A stretch of 26,721 nucleotides of DNA from Tritrichomonas musculus (Eukaryota; Parabasalia; Tritrichomonadida; Tritrichomonadidae), in NCBI GenBank assembly GCA_039105265.1, contig JAPFFF010000315.1:1-26721 (forward strand), given 5' to 3'. The position numbers were made by a program, and so were the translations under genes. Below are positions 1 through 11,789 of this stretch, piece by piece (position 1 is the first letter of the stretch; every line of letters begins with the position of its first letter). The notes beneath the pieces are model-generated. The model did not search any database. It saw only the letters and a program-made list of their open reading frames with translations, and was not told the DNA's origin.

Positions 1-131
1 AATCGTTTTTAATTATCTTACAAAAGTGTTTGAGATTTGTGTTTTATTTAACTCTGTTCATTTGTGAGAAACGTTTGAATAAGAATAACTGAGATTAAGC
101 TTTAATTTTTACTGATTTTACTTAATTTCGA
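1..131. repeat. Reference monomer (M1) with its internal motifs
   Basis: M1 carries the commonest allele at nearly every variable site (barcode 00F0). Its composition is T 60, A 40, G 19, C 12, so the given strand is T- and G-rich. Motifs in it are: T5 tracts at 6-10 and 106-110; A4 at 22-25; the palindrome AAACGTTT at 69-76; AAGCTT at 97-102; and the 10-bp palindrome ATTTCGAAAT, which spans the junction from 125 to base 3 of the next copy. CpG occurs at 4-5, 72-73 and 129-130. A weak internal repeat is visible: bases 6-21 match 106-121 at 13 of 16 positions. I see no CENP-B box: the CGGG core is absent and the monomer has no GGG. The phase is arbitrary because the window starts inside the array. 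Confidence 0.9.
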
Positions 132-786
132 AATCGTTTTTAATTATCTTACAAAAGTGTTTGAGATTTGTGTTTTATTTAACTCTGTTCATTTGTGAGA
201 AACGTTTGAATAAGAATAACTGAGATTAAGCTTTAATTTTTACTGATTTTACTTAATTTCGAAATCGTTTTTAATTATCTTACAAAAGTGTTTGAGATTT
301 GTGTTTTATTTAACTCTGTTCATTTGTGAGAAACGTTTGAATAAGAATAATTGAGATTAAGCTTTAATTTTTACTGATTTTACTTAATTTCGAAATCGTT
401 TATAATTATCTTACAAAAGTGTTTGAGATTTGTGTTTTATTTAACTCTGTTCATTTGTGAGAAATGTTAGAATAAGAATAACTGAGATTAAGCTTTAATT
501 TTTACTGATTTTACTTAATTTCGAAATCGTTTTTAATTATCTTACAAAAGTGTTTGAGATTTGTGTTTTATTTAACTCTGTTCATTTGTGAGAAACGTTT
601 GAATAAGAATAACTGAGATTAAGCTTTAATTTTTACTGATTTTACTTAATTTCGAAATCGTTTTTAATTATCTTACAAAAGTGTTTGAGATTTGTGTTTT
701 ATTTAACTCTGTTCATTTGTGAGAAATGTTAGAATAAGAATAACTGAGATTAAGCTTTAATTTTTACTGATTTTACTTAATTTCGA

Positions 787-916
787 AATCGTTTTAATTA
801 TCTTACAAAAGTGTTTGAGATTTATGTTTTATTTAACTCTGTTCACTTGTGAGAAACGTTTGAATAAGAATAACTGAGATTAAGCTTTAATTTTTACTGA
901 TTTTACTTAATTTCGA
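787..916. repeat. M7, 130-bp monomer with the only indel
   Basis: This copy has four T after AATCG where all others have five bases before AA, so it is 130 bp long. It is the only length change I found in 204 copies and shifts the register of all later monomers by one. It also carries the rare 39A allele (ATTTATG), shared with M51, M90 and M158, together with 61C and type F. A homopolymer length change of this kind is also the commonest sequencing error, so it could be technical. Confidence 0.8.
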
Positions 917-2095
917 AATCGTTTTTAATTATCTTACAAAAGTGTTTGAGATTTGTGTTTTATTTAACTCTGTTCATTTGTGAGAAATGTTAGATTAAGA
1001 ATAACTGAGATTAAGCTTTAATTTTTACTGATTTTACTTAATTTCGAAATCGTTTTTAATTATCTTACAAAAGTGTTTGAGATTTGTGTTTTATTTAACT
1101 CTGTTCACTTGTGAGAAACGTTTGAATAAGAATAACTGAGATTAAGCTTTAATTTTTACTGATTTTACTTAATTTCGAAATCGTTTTTAATTATCTTACA
1201 AAAGTGTTTGAGATTTGTGTTTTATTTAACTCTGTTCATTTGTGAGAAACGTTTGAATAGGAATAATTGAGATTAAGCTTTAATTTTTACTGATTTTACT
1301 TAATTTCGAAATCGTTTATAATTATCTTACAAAAGTGTTTGAGATTTGTGTTTTATTTAACTCTGTTCATTTGTGAGAAATGTTAGATTAAGAATAACTG
1401 AGATTAAGCTTTAATTTTTACTGATTTTACTTAATTTCGAAATCGTTTATAATTATCTTACAAAAGTGTTTGAGATTTGTGTTTTATTTAACTCTGTTCA
1501 CTTGTGAGAAATGTTAGAATAAGAATAACTGAGATTAAGCTTTAATTTTTACTGATTTTACTTAATTTCGAAATCGTTTTTAATTATCTTACAAAAGTGT
1601 TTGAGATTTGTGTTTTATTTAACTCTGTTCACTTGTGAGAAACGTTTGAATAAGAATAACTGAGATTAAGCTTTAATTTTTACTGATTTTACTTAATTTC
1701 GAAATCGTTTTTAATTATCTTACAAAAGTGTTTGAGATTTGTGTTTTATTTAACTCTGTTCATTTGTGAGAAACGTTTGAATAAGAATAATTGAGATTAA
1801 GCTTTAATTTTTACTGATTTTACTTAATTTCGAAATCGTTTATAATTATCTTACAAAAGTGTTTGAGATTTGTGTTTTATTTAACTCTGTTCATTTGTGA
1901 GAAACGTTTGAATAAGAATAACTGAGATTAAGCTTTAATTTTTACTGATTTTACTTAATTTCGAAATCGTTTTTAATTATCTTACAAAAGTGTTTGAGAT
2001 TTGTGTTTTATTTAACTCTGTTCATTTGTGAGAAATGTTAGAATAAGAATAATTGAGATTAAGCTTTAATTTTTACTGATTTTACTTAATTTCGA

Positions 2096-2619
2096 AATCG
2101 TTTTTAATTATCTTACAAAAGTGTTTGAGATTTGTGTTTTATTTAACTCTGTTCATTTGTGAGAAACGTTTGAATAAGAATAACTGAGATTAAGCTTTAA
2201 TTTTTACTGATTTTACTTAATTTCGAAATCGTTTTTAATTATCTTACAAAAGTGTTTGAGATTTGTGTTTTATTTAACTCTGTTCATTTGTGAGAAACGT
2301 TTGAATAAGAATAACTGAGATTAAGCTTTAATTTTTACTGATTTTACTTAATTTCGAAATCGTTTTTAATTATCTTACAAAAGTGTTTGAGATTTGTGTT
2401 TTATTTAACTCTGTTCATTTGTGAGAAACGTTTGAATAAGAATAACTGAGATTAAGCTTTAATTTTTACTGATTTTACTTAATTTCGAAATCGTTTTTAA
2501 TTATCTTACAAAAGTGTTTGAGATTTGTGTTTTATTTAACTCTGTTCATTTGTGAGAAACGTTTGAATAAGAATAACTGAGATTAAGCTTTAATTTTTAC
2601 TGATTTTACTTAATTTCGA
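2096..2619. repeat. Homogeneous run of four 00F0 monomers (M17-M20)
   Basis: Four consecutive copies carry the same allele at every variable site and appear identical to M1, M2 and M5. This is the longest run of one haplotype in the window. It suggests very recent amplification of a single monomer, or local conversion. It closes the left segment, because the p-marked M21 and the recurring blocks begin directly after it. Confidence 0.8.
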
Positions 2620-3405
2620 AATCGTTTTTAATTATCTTATAAAAGTGTTTGAGATTTGTGTTTTATTTAACTCTGTTCATTTGTGAGAAATGTTAGATTA
2701 AGAATAACTGAGATTAAGCTTTAATTTTTACTGATTTTACTTAATTTCGAAATCGTTTTTAATTATCTTACAAAAGTGTTTGAGATTTGTGTTTTATTTA
2801 ACTCTGTTCATTTGTGAGAAATGTTAGATTAAGAATAACTGAGATTAAGCTTTAATTTTTACTGATTTTACTTAATTTCGAAATCGTTTATAATTATCTT
2901 ACAAAAGTGTTTGAGATTTGTGTTTTATTTAACTCTGTTCACTTGTGAGAAACGTTTGAATAAGAATAATTGATATTGCGCTTTAATTTTTATTGATTTT
3001 ACTTAATTTCGAAATCGTTTTTAATTATCTTACAAAAGTGTTTGAGATTTGTGTTTTATTTAACTCTGTTCATTTGTGAGAAACGTTTGAATAAGAATAA
3101 CTGAGATTAAGCTTTAATTTTTACTGATTTTACTTAATTTCGAAATCGTTTTTAATTATCTTACAAAAGTGTTTGAGATTTGTGTTTTATTTAACTCTGT
3201 TCACTTGTGAGAAACGTTTGAATAAGAATAACTGAGATTAAGCTTTAATTTTTACTGATTTTACTTAATTTCGAAATCGTTTTTAATTATCTTACAAAAG
3301 TGTTTGAGATTTGTGTTTTATTTAACTCTGTTCATTTGTGAGAAACGTTTGAATAGGAATAATTGAGATTAAGCTTTAATTTTTACTGATTTTACTTAAT
3401 TTCGA
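2620..3405. repeat. Six-monomer cassette, copy 1 (M21-M26)
   Basis: Order is 00G0p, 00G0, 11F1jk, 00F0, 01F0, 00F1g (786 bp). The same six haplotypes in the same order recur at M52-M57, M91-M96 and M159-M164. The flanks differ here: M20 is 00F0 where the other three have an m-marked copy, and M27 is 10G1 where they have 10F1j. The cassette is thus a conserved core set in changing surroundings. Confidence 0.85.
2882..3405. repeat. 112T-led four-monomer block 1 (M23-M26)
   Basis: A monomer with 112T (ATTG in place of ACTG late in the unit) plus the j triplet is followed by 00F0, 01F0, 00F1g. All seven 112T monomers in the window lead this same trio, so 112T marks a fixed 524-bp higher-order block. 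The next copy here is 10G1. Confidence 0.88.
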
Positions 3406-3536
3406 AATCGTTTATAATTATCTTACAAAAGTGTTTGAGATTTGTGTTTTATTTAACTCTGTTCATTTGTGAGAAATGTTAGATTAAGAATAATTGAGAT
3501 TAAGCTTTAATTTTTACTGATTTTACTTAATTTCGA

Positions 3537-5763
3537 AATCGTTTTTAATTATCTTACAAAAGTGTTTGAGATTTGTGTTTTATTTAACTCTGTTCATTTG
3601 TGAGAAATGTTAGATTAAGAATAATTGAGATTAAGCTTTAATTTTTACTGATTTTACTTAATTTCGAAATCGTTTTTAATTATCTTACAAAAGTGTTTGA
3701 GATTTGTGTTTTATTTAACTCTGTTCATTTGTGAGAAACGTTTGAATAAGAATAATTGATATTGCGCTTTAATTTTTACTGATTTTACTTAATTTCGAAA
3801 TCGTTTTTAATTATCTTACAAAAGTGTTTGAGATTTGTGTTTTATTTAACTCTGTTCATTTGTGAGAAATGTTAGATTAAGAATAATTGAGATTAAGCTT
3901 TAATTTTTACTGATTTTACTTAATTTCGAAATCGTTTTTAATTATCTTACAAAAGTGTTTGAGATTTGTGTTTTATTTAACTCTGTTCATTTGTGAGAAA
4001 CGTTTGAATAAGAATAACTGAGATTAAGCTTTAATTTTTACTGATTTTACTTAATTTCGAAATCGTTTTTAATTATCTTACAAAAGTGTTTGAGATTTGT
4101 GTTTTATTTAACTCTGTTCATTTGTGAGAAATGTTAGATTAAGAATAACTGAGATTAAGCTTTAATTTTTACTGATTTTACTTAATTTCGAAATCGTTTT
4201 TAATTATCTTACAAAAGTGTTTGAGATTTGTGTTTTATTTAACTCTGTTCATTTGTGAGAAATGTTAGATTAAGAATAACTGAGATTAAGCTTTAATTTT
4301 TACTGATTTTACTTAATTTCGAAATCGTTTATAATTATCTTACAAAAGTGTTTGAGATTTGTGTTTTATTTAACTCTGTTCATTTGTGAGAAACGTTTGA
4401 ATAAGAATAACTGAGATTAAGCTTTAATTTTTACTGATTTTACTTAATTTCGAAATCGTTTTTAATTATCTTACAAAAGTGTTTGAGATTTGTGTTTTAT
4501 TTAACTCTGTTCATTTGTGAGAAACGTTTGAATAAGAATAACTGAGATTAAGCTTTAATTTTTACTGATTTTACTTAATTTCGAAATCGTTTTTAATTAT
4601 CTTATAAAAGTGTTTGAGATTTGTGTTTTATTTAACTCTGTTCATTTGTGAGAAACGTTTGAATAAGAATAACTGAGATTAAGCTTTAATTTTTACTGAT
4701 TTTACTTAATTTCGAAATCGTTTTTAATTATCTTACAAAAGTGTTTGAGATTTGTGTTTTATTTAACTCTGTTCATTTGTGAGAAATGTTAGAATAAGAA
4801 TAATTGAGATTAAGCTTTAATTTTTACTGATTTTACTTAATTTCGAAATCGTTTATAATTATCTTACAAAAGTGTTTGAGATTTGTGTTTTATTTAACTC
4901 TGTTCACTTGTGAGAAACGTTTGAATAAGAATAATTGAGATTAAGCTTTAATTTTTACTGATTTTACTTAATTTCGAAATCGTTTATAATTATCTTACAA
5001 AAGTGTTTGAGATTTGTGTTTTATTTAACTCTGTTCACTTGTGAGAAATGTTAGATTAAGAATAACTGAGATTAAGCTTTAATTTTTACTGATTTTACTT
5101 AATTTCGAAATCGTTTTTAATTATCTTACAAAAGTGTTTGAGATTTGTGTTTTATTTAACTCTGTTCACTTGTGAGAAACGTTTGAATAAGAATAACTGA
5201 GATTAAGCTTTAATTTTTACTGATTTTACTTAATTTCGAAATCGTTTTTAATTATCTTACAAAAGTGTTTGAGATTTGTGTTTTATTTAACTCTGTTCAT
5301 TTGTGAGAAATGTTAGAATAAGAATAATTGAGATTAAGCTTTAATTTTTACTGATTTTACTTAATTTCGAAATCGTTTATAATTATCTTACAAAAGTGTT
5401 TGAGATTTGTGTTTTATTTAACTCTGTTTACTTGTGAGAAACGTTTGAATAAGAATAATTGAGATTAAGCTTTAATTTTTACTGATTTTACTTAATTTCG
5501 AAATCGTTTATAATTATCTTACAAAAGTGTTTGAGATTTGTGTTTTATTTAACTCTGTTCACTTGTGAGAAATGTTAGATTAAGAATAACTGAGATTAAG
5601 CTTTAATTTTTACTGATTTTACTTAATTTCGAAATCGTTTTTAATTATCTTACAAAAGTGTTTGAGATTTGTGTTTTATTTAACTCTGTTCACTTGTGAG
5701 AAACGTTTGAATAAGAATAACTGAGATTAAGCTTTAATTTTTACTGATTTTACTTAATTTCGA
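3537..5763. repeat. 17-monomer segment M28-M44, matched at M179-M195
   Basis: Barcode: 00G1 00F1j 00G1 00F0 00G0 00G0 10F0 00F0 00F0p 00H1 11F1 11G0 01F0 00H1 11F1x 11G0 01F0. Every variable site agrees with 23318-25544, an offset of 19,781 bp (151 monomers), so the 2,227-bp stretches look identical by eye. M28-M38 also match M111-M121, except that M112 has 9A where M29 and M180 have 9T. This three-way comparison fixes M112 as the changed copy. Confidence 0.85.
4716..5763. repeat. Tandem pair of a four-monomer repeat (M37-M40, M41-M44)
   Basis: The order 00H1, 11F1, 11G0, 01F0 occurs twice in a row (2 x 524 bp). The pair differs only at site 59 of the second monomer, where M42 has T (GTTTAC) and M38 has C. 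This is a small, recent higher-order duplication. The same pair lies at M188-M195. Confidence 0.87.
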
Positions 5764-6680
5764 AATCGTTTTTAATTATCTTACAAAAGTGTTTGAGATT
5801 TGTGTTTTATTTAACTCTGTTCATTTGTGAGAAACGTTTGAATAGGAATAATTGAGATTAAGCTTTAATTTTTACTGATTTTACTTAATTTCGAAATCGT
5901 TTATAATTATCTTACAAAAGTGTTTGAGATTTGTGTTTTATTTAACTCTGTTCATTTGTGAGAAATGTTAGATTAAGAATAACTGAGATTAAGCTTTAAT
6001 TTTTACTGATTTTACTTAATTTCGAAATCGTTTTTAATTATCTTACAAAAGTGTTTGAGATTTGTGTTTTATTTAACTCTGTTCACTTGTGAGAAACGTT
6101 TGAATAAGAATAATTGATATTGCGCTTTAATTTTTACTGATTTTACTTAATTTCGAAATCGTTTTTAATTATCTTACAAAAGTGTTTGAGATTTGTGTTT
6201 TATTTAACTCTGTTCATTTGTGAGAAATGTTAGATTAAGAATAATTGAGATTAAGCTTTAATTTTTACTGATTTTACTTAATTTCGAAATCGTTTTTAAT
6301 TATCTTACAAAAGTGTTTGAGATTTGTGTTTTATTTAACTCTGTTCATTTGTGAGAAACGTTTGAATAAGAATAACTGAGATTAAGCTTTAATTTTTACT
6401 GATTTTACTTAATTTCGAAATCGTTTTTAATTATCTTACAAAAGTGTTTGAGATTTGTGTTTTATTTAACTCTGTTCATTTGTGAGAAACGTTTGAATAA
6501 GAATAACTGAGATTAAGCTTTAATTTTTACTGATTTTACTTAATTTCGAAATCGTTTTTAATTATCTTACAAAAGTGTTTGAGATTTATGTTTTATTTAA
6601 CTCTGTTCACTTGTGAGAAACGTTTGAATAAGAATAACTGAGATTAAGCTTTAATTTTTACTGATTTTACTTAATTTCGA

Positions 6681-7466
6681 AATCGTTTTTAATTATCTTA
6701 TAAAAGTGTTTGAGATTTGTGTTTTATTTAACTCTGTTCATTTGTGAGAAATGTTAGATTAAGAATAACTGAGATTAAGCTTTAATTTTTACTGATTTTA
6801 CTTAATTTCGAAATCGTTTTTAATTATCTTACAAAAGTGTTTGAGATTTGTGTTTTATTTAACTCTGTTCATTTGTGAGAAATGTTAGATTAAGAATAAC
6901 TGAGATTAAGCTTTAATTTTTACTGATTTTACTTAATTTCGAAATCGTTTATAATTATCTTACAAAAGTGTTTGAGATTTGTGTTTTATTTAACTCTGTT
7001 CACTTGTGAGAAACGTTTGAATAAGAATAATTGATATTGCGCTTTAATTTTTATTGATTTTACTTAATTTCGAAATCGTTTTTAATTATCTTACAAAAGT
7101 GTTTGAGATTTGTGTTTTATTTAACTCTGTTCATTTGTGAGAAACGTTTGAATAAGAATAACTGAGATTAAGCTTTAATTTTTACTGATTTTACTTAATT
7201 TCGAAATCGTTTTTAATTATCTTACAAAAGTGTTTGAGATTTGTGTTTTATTTAACTCTGTTCACTTGTGAGAAACGTTTGAATAAGAATAACTGAGATT
7301 AAGCTTTAATTTTTACTGATTTTACTTAATTTCGAAATCGTTTTTAATTATCTTACAAAAGTGTTTGAGATTTGTGTTTTATTTAACTCTGTTCATTTGT
7401 GAGAAACGTTTGAATAGGAATAATTGAGATTAAGCTTTAATTTTTACTGATTTTACTTAATTTCGA
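6681..7466. repeat. Six-monomer cassette, copy 2 (M52-M57)
   Basis: 00G0p, 00G0, 11F1jk, 00F0, 01F0, 00F1g, as in M21-M26. It is preceded by the rare 39A copy M51 (01F0m). It straddles the left boundary of the 8,908-bp duplicated unit, which starts in or just before M54, so only its last four monomers were carried into the second unit at that boundary. Confidence 0.85.
6943..7466. repeat. 112T-led four-monomer block 2 (M54-M57)
   Basis: 11F1jk then 00F0, 01F0, 00F1g. It opens the first 68-monomer unit. Site 9 of its lead monomer is A (6951), whereas the matching monomer M122 has T (15859); M23, M93 and M105 also have A, so this copy keeps the older state. The next monomer is 10F1j. Confidence 0.88.
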
Positions 7467-7728
7467 AATCGTTTATAATTATCTTACAAAAGTGTTTGAG
7501 ATTTGTGTTTTATTTAACTCTGTTCATTTGTGAGAAACGTTTGAATAAGAATAATTGATATTGCGCTTTAATTTTTACTGATTTTACTTAATTTCGAAAT
7601 CGTTTTTAATTATCTTACAAAAGTGTTTGAGATTTGTGTTTTATTTAACTCTGTTCATTTGTGAGAAACGTTTGAATAAGAATAATTGATATTGCGCTTT
7701 AATTTTTACTGATTTTACTTAATTTCGA
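7467..7728. repeat. Adjacent j-variant monomers M58-M59
   Basis: Two consecutive copies carry the linked j change (GATATTGCGC in place of GAGATTAAGC at monomer 91-100). It removes AAGCTT, creates GCGC and adds a CpG. Both have 89T and type F; M58 has 9A and M59 has 9T. The matching pair is M126-M127. Confidence 0.85.
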
Positions 7729-8383
7729 AATCGTTTTTAATTATCTTACAAAAGTGTTTGAGATTTGTGTTTTATTTAACTCTGTTCACTTGTGAGAAAT
7801 GTTAGAATAAGAATAATTGAGATTAAGCTTTAATTTTTACTGATTTTACTTAATTTCGAAATCGTTTTTAATTATCTTACAAAAGTGTTTGAGATTTGTG
7901 TTTTATTTAACTCTGTTCATTTGTGAGAAATGTTAGATTAAGAATAACTGAGATTAAGCTTTAATTTTTACTGATTTTACTTAATTTCGAAATCGTTTTT
8001 AATTATCTTACAAAAGTGTTTGAGATTTGTGTTTTATTTAACTCTGTTCATTTGTGAGAAACGTTTGAATAAGAATAACTGAGATTAAGCTTTAATTTTT
8101 ACTGATTTTACTTAATTTCGAAATCGTTTTTAATTATCTTACAAAAGTGTTTGAGATTTGTGTTTTATTTAACTCTGTTCATTTGTGAGAAATGTTAGAT
8201 TAAGAATAACTGAGATTAAGCTTTAATTTTTACTGATTTTACTTAATTTCGAAATCGTTTATAATTATCTTACAAAAGTGTTTGAGATTTGTGTTTTATT
8301 TAACTCTGTTCACTTGTGAGAAACGTTTGAATAAGAATAACTGAGATTAAGCTTTAATTTTTACTGATTTTACTTAATTTCGA

Positions 8384-10217
8384 AATCGTTTTTAATTATC
8401 TTACAAAAGTGTTTGAGATTTGTGTTTTATTTAACTCTGTTCATTTGTGAGAAACGTTTGAATAGGAATAACTGAGATTAAGCTTTAATTTTTACTGATT
8501 TTACTTAATTTCGAAATCGTTTTTAATTATCTTACAAAAGTGTTTGAGATTTGTGTTTTATTTAACTCTGTTCACTTGTGAGAAACGTTTGAATAAGAAT
8601 AACTGAGATTAAGCTTTAATTTTTACTGATTTTACTTAATTTCGAAATCGTTTTTAATTATCTTACAAAAGTGTTTGAGATTTGTGTTTTATTTAACTCT
8701 GTTCACTTGTGAGAAACGTTTGAATAAGAATAACTGAGATTAAGCTTTAATTTTTACTGATTTTACTTAATTTCGAAATCGTTTTTAATTATCTTACAAA
8801 AGTGTTTGAGATTTGTGTTTTATTTAACTCTGTTCATTTGTGAGAAACGTTTGAATAGGAATAATTGAGATTAAGCTTTAATTTTTACTGATTTTACTTA
8901 ATTTCGAAATCGTTTATAATTATCTTACAAAAGTGTTTGAGATTTGTGTTTTATTTAACTCTGTTCATTTGTGAGAAACGTTTGAATAAGAATAACTGAG
9001 ATTAAGCTTTAATTTTTACTGATTTTACTTAATTTCGAAATCGTTTTTAATTATCTTACAAAAGTGTTTGAGATTTGTGTTTTATTTAACTCTGTTCATT
9101 TGTGAGAAATGTTAGATTAAGAATAACTGAGATTAAGCTTTAATTTTTACTGATTTTACTTAATTTCGAAATCGTTTTTAATTATCTTACAAAAGTGTTT
9201 GAGATTTGTGTTTTATTTAACTCTGTTCACTTGTGAGAAACGTTTGAATAAGAATAACTGAGATTAAGCTTTAATTTTTACTGATTTTACTTAATTTCGA
9301 AATCGTTTATAATTATCTTACAAAAGTGTTTGAGATTTGTGTTTTATTTAACTCTGTTCATTTGTGAGAAACGTTTGAATAAGAATAACTGAGATTAAGC
9401 TTTAATTTTTACTGATTTTACTTAATTTCGAAATCGTTTATAATTATCTTACAAAAGTGTTTGAGATTTGTGTTTTATTTAACTCTGTTCATTTGTGAGA
9501 AACGTTTGAATAAGAATAACTGAGATTAAGCTTTAATTTTTACTGATTTTACTTAATTTCGAAATCGTTTATAATTATCTTACAAAAGTGTTTGAGATTT
9601 GTGTTTTATTTAACTCTGTTCATTTGTGAGAAACGTTTGAATAGGAATAACTGAGATTAAGCTTTAATTTTTACTGATTTTACTTAATTTCGAAATCGTT
9701 TTTAATTATCTTACAAAAGTGTTTGAGATTTGTGTTTTATTTAACTCTGTTCACTTGTGAGAAACGTTTGAATAAGAATAACTGAGATTAAGCTTTAATT
9801 TTTACTGATTTTACTTAATTTCGAAATCGTTTTTAATTATCTTACAAAAGTGTTTGAGATTTGTGTTTTATTTAACTCTGTTCACTTGTGAGAAACGTTT
9901 GAATAAGAATAACTGAGATTAAGCTTTAATTTTTACTGATTTTACTTAATTTCGAAATCGTTTTTAATTATCTTACAAAAGTGTTTGAGATTTGTGTTTT
10001 ATTTAACTCTGTTCATTTGTGAGAAACGTTTGAATAGGAATAATTGAGATTAAGCTTTAATTTTTACTGATTTTACTTAATTTCGAAATCGTTTTTAATT
10101 ATCTTACAAAAGTGTTTGAGATTTGTGTTTTATTTAACTCTGTTCATTTGTGAGAAACGTTTGAATAAGAATAACTGAGATTAAGCTTTAATTTTTACTG
10201 ATTTTACTTAATTTCGA
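8384..10217. repeat. Nine-monomer-offset duplication (M65-M69 and M74-M78)
   Basis: M65-M69 read 00F0g, 01F0, 01F0, 00F1g, 10F0; M74-M78 read 10F0g, 01F0, 01F0, 00F1g, 00F0. The offset is 1,179 bp (9 monomers). The only differences are at site 9 in the first and last members. 82G joined to 89C occurs only in M65, M74 and their copies M133 and M142. Between them lie M70-M73 (00G0 01F0 10F0 10F0), including an identical doublet. This is an old small-scale duplication carried along by the 8.9-kb one. Confidence 0.75.
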
Positions 10218-11789
10218 AATCGTTTTTAATTATCTTACAAAAGTGTTTGAGATTTGTGTTTTATTTAACTCTGTTCATTTGTGAGAAATGTTAGATTAAG
10301 AATAATTGAGATTAAGCTTTAATTTTTACTGATTTTACTTAATTTCGAAATCGTTTTTAATTATCTTACAAAAGTGTTTGAGATTTGTGTTTTATTTAAC
10401 TCTGTTCATTTGTGAGAAATGTTAGAATAAGAATAATTGAGATTAAGCTTTAATTTTTACTGATTTTACTTAATTTCGAAATCGTTTATAATTATCTTAC
10501 AAAAGTGTTTGAGATTTGTGTTTTATTTAACTCTGTTTACTTGTGAGAAACGTTTGAATAAGAATAATTGAGATTAAGCTTTAATTTTTACTGATTTTAC
10601 TTAATTTCGAAATCGTTTATAATTATCTTACAAAAGTGTTTGAGATTTGTGTTTTATTTAACTCTGTTCACTTGTGAGAAATGTTAGATTAAGAATAACT
10701 GAGATTAAGCTTTAATTTTTACTGATTTTACTTAATTTCGAAATCGTTTTTAATTATCTTACAAAAGTGTTTGAGATTTGTGTTTTATTTAACTCTGTTC
10801 ACTTGTGAGAAACGTTTGAATAAGAATAACTGAGATTAAGCTTTAATTTTTACTGATTTTACTTAATTTCGAAATCGTTTTTAATTATCTTACAAAAGTG
10901 TTTGAGATTTGTGTTTTATTTAACTCTGTTCATTTGTGAGAAACGTTTGAATAGGAATAATTGAGATTAAGCTTTAATTTTTACTGATTTTACTTAATTT
11001 CGAAATCGTTTATAATTATCTTACAAAAGTGTTTGAGATTTGTGTTTTATTTAACTCTGTTCATTTGTGAGAAATGTTAGATTAAGAATAACTGAGATTA
11101 AGCTTTAATTTTTACTGATTTTACTTAATTTCGAAATCGTTTTTAATTATCTTACAAAAGTGTTTGAGATTTGTGTTTTATTTAACTCTGTTCATTTGTG
11201 AGAAACGTTTGAATAAGAATAATTGATATTGCGCTTTAATTTTTACTGATTTTACTTAATTTCGAAATCGTTTTTAATTATCTTACAAAAGTGTTTGAGA
11301 TTTGTGTTTTATTTAACTCTGTTCATTTGTGAGAAATGTTAGATTAAGAATAATTGAGATTAAGCTTTAATTTTTACTGATTTTACTTAATTTCGAAATC
11401 GTTTTTAATTATCTTACAAAAGTGTTTGAGATTTGTGTTTTATTTAACTCTGTTCATTTGTGAGAAACGTTTGAATAAGAATAACTGAGATTAAGCTTTA
11501 ATTTTTACTGATTTTACTTAATTTCGAAATCGTTTTTAATTATCTTACAAAAGTGTTTGAGATTTGTGTTTTATTTAACTCTGTTCATTTGTGAGAAACG
11601 TTTGAATAAGAATAACTGAGATTAAGCTTTAATTTTTACTGATTTTACTTAATTTCGAAATCGTTTATAATTATCTTACAAAAGTGTTTGAGATTTATGT
11701 TTTATTTAACTCTGTTCACTTGTGAGAAACGTTTGAATAAGAATAACTGAGATTAAGCTTTAATTTTTACTGATTTTACTTAATTTCGA

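Larger units (their letters stand above)
1..2619. repeat. Left array segment M1-M20 with private haplotypes
   Basis: Barcode: 00F0 00F0 00F1 10H0 00F0 00H0 01F0m 00G0 01F0 00F1g 10G0 11H0 01F0 00F1 10F0 00H1 00F0 00F0 00F0 00F0. Type H joined to 89C (M4, M6, M12) occurs only here; all 13 other H copies carry 89T. Plain 00F1 (M3, M14) is also confined to this part. The j, k, p and x variants are absent. M9-M11 (01F0 00F1g 10G0) match M44-M46 and M83-M85, so the segment still shares blocks with the rest. It is probably the visible edge of a differently ordered neighbouring domain, but the window starts before that can be tested. Confidence 0.8.
2620..6942. repeat. Array segment M21-M53
   Basis: Barcode: 00G0p 00G0 11F1jk 00F0 01F0 00F1g 10G1 00G1 00F1j 00G1 00F0 00G0 00G0 10F0 00F0 00F0p 00H1 11F1 11G0 01F0 00H1 11F1x 11G0 01F0 00F1g 10G0 01F1j 00G1 00F0 00F0 01F0m 00G0p 00G0. 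Most of it reappears further right in the same order. M22-M27 match M104-M109, M28-M44 match M179-M195, and M41-M53 match M80-M92 apart from two single-site differences. It is therefore an older relative of the sequence inside the 8.9-kb duplicated unit and acts as an outgroup for deciding which copy changed. Confidence 0.85.
5240..7859. repeat. 20-monomer segment A (M41-M60), 39-monomer-offset family
   Basis: M41-M60 match M80-M99 monomer by monomer at an offset of 5,109 bp over 2,620 bp. Differences found are M47 61C against M86 61T, M51 9T against M90 9A, and M60 without the j triplet against M99 with it. The match stops at both ends (M40 01F0 against M79 00G1; M61 00G0 against M100 11F1x). 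This duplication predates the 8.9-kb one, because its second copy was itself duplicated to M148-M167. Confidence 0.85.

Noticed and set aside
7-20. TATA-like promoter elements in each copy (for example TATAATTA with 9A)
   Set aside because: Such matches are expected at 76% AT, no downstream gene or RNA exists, and there is no independent support for transcription starts.
97-102. AAGCTT as a functional regulatory site
   Set aside because: It is a six-base palindrome of AT-rich context, useful as a marker for the j variant, with no evidence of function.
127-143. CENP-B box at the TTTCGAAATCG junction
   Set aside because: It starts with TTCG, but the A required after four bases is C, and the CGGG core is missing. 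No monomer contains GGG.
2882-3012. Transposon insertion or foreign sequence at the GATATTGCGC change
   Set aside because: The monomer keeps its 131-bp length with no target duplication. The change is three substitutions shared by 23 copies.
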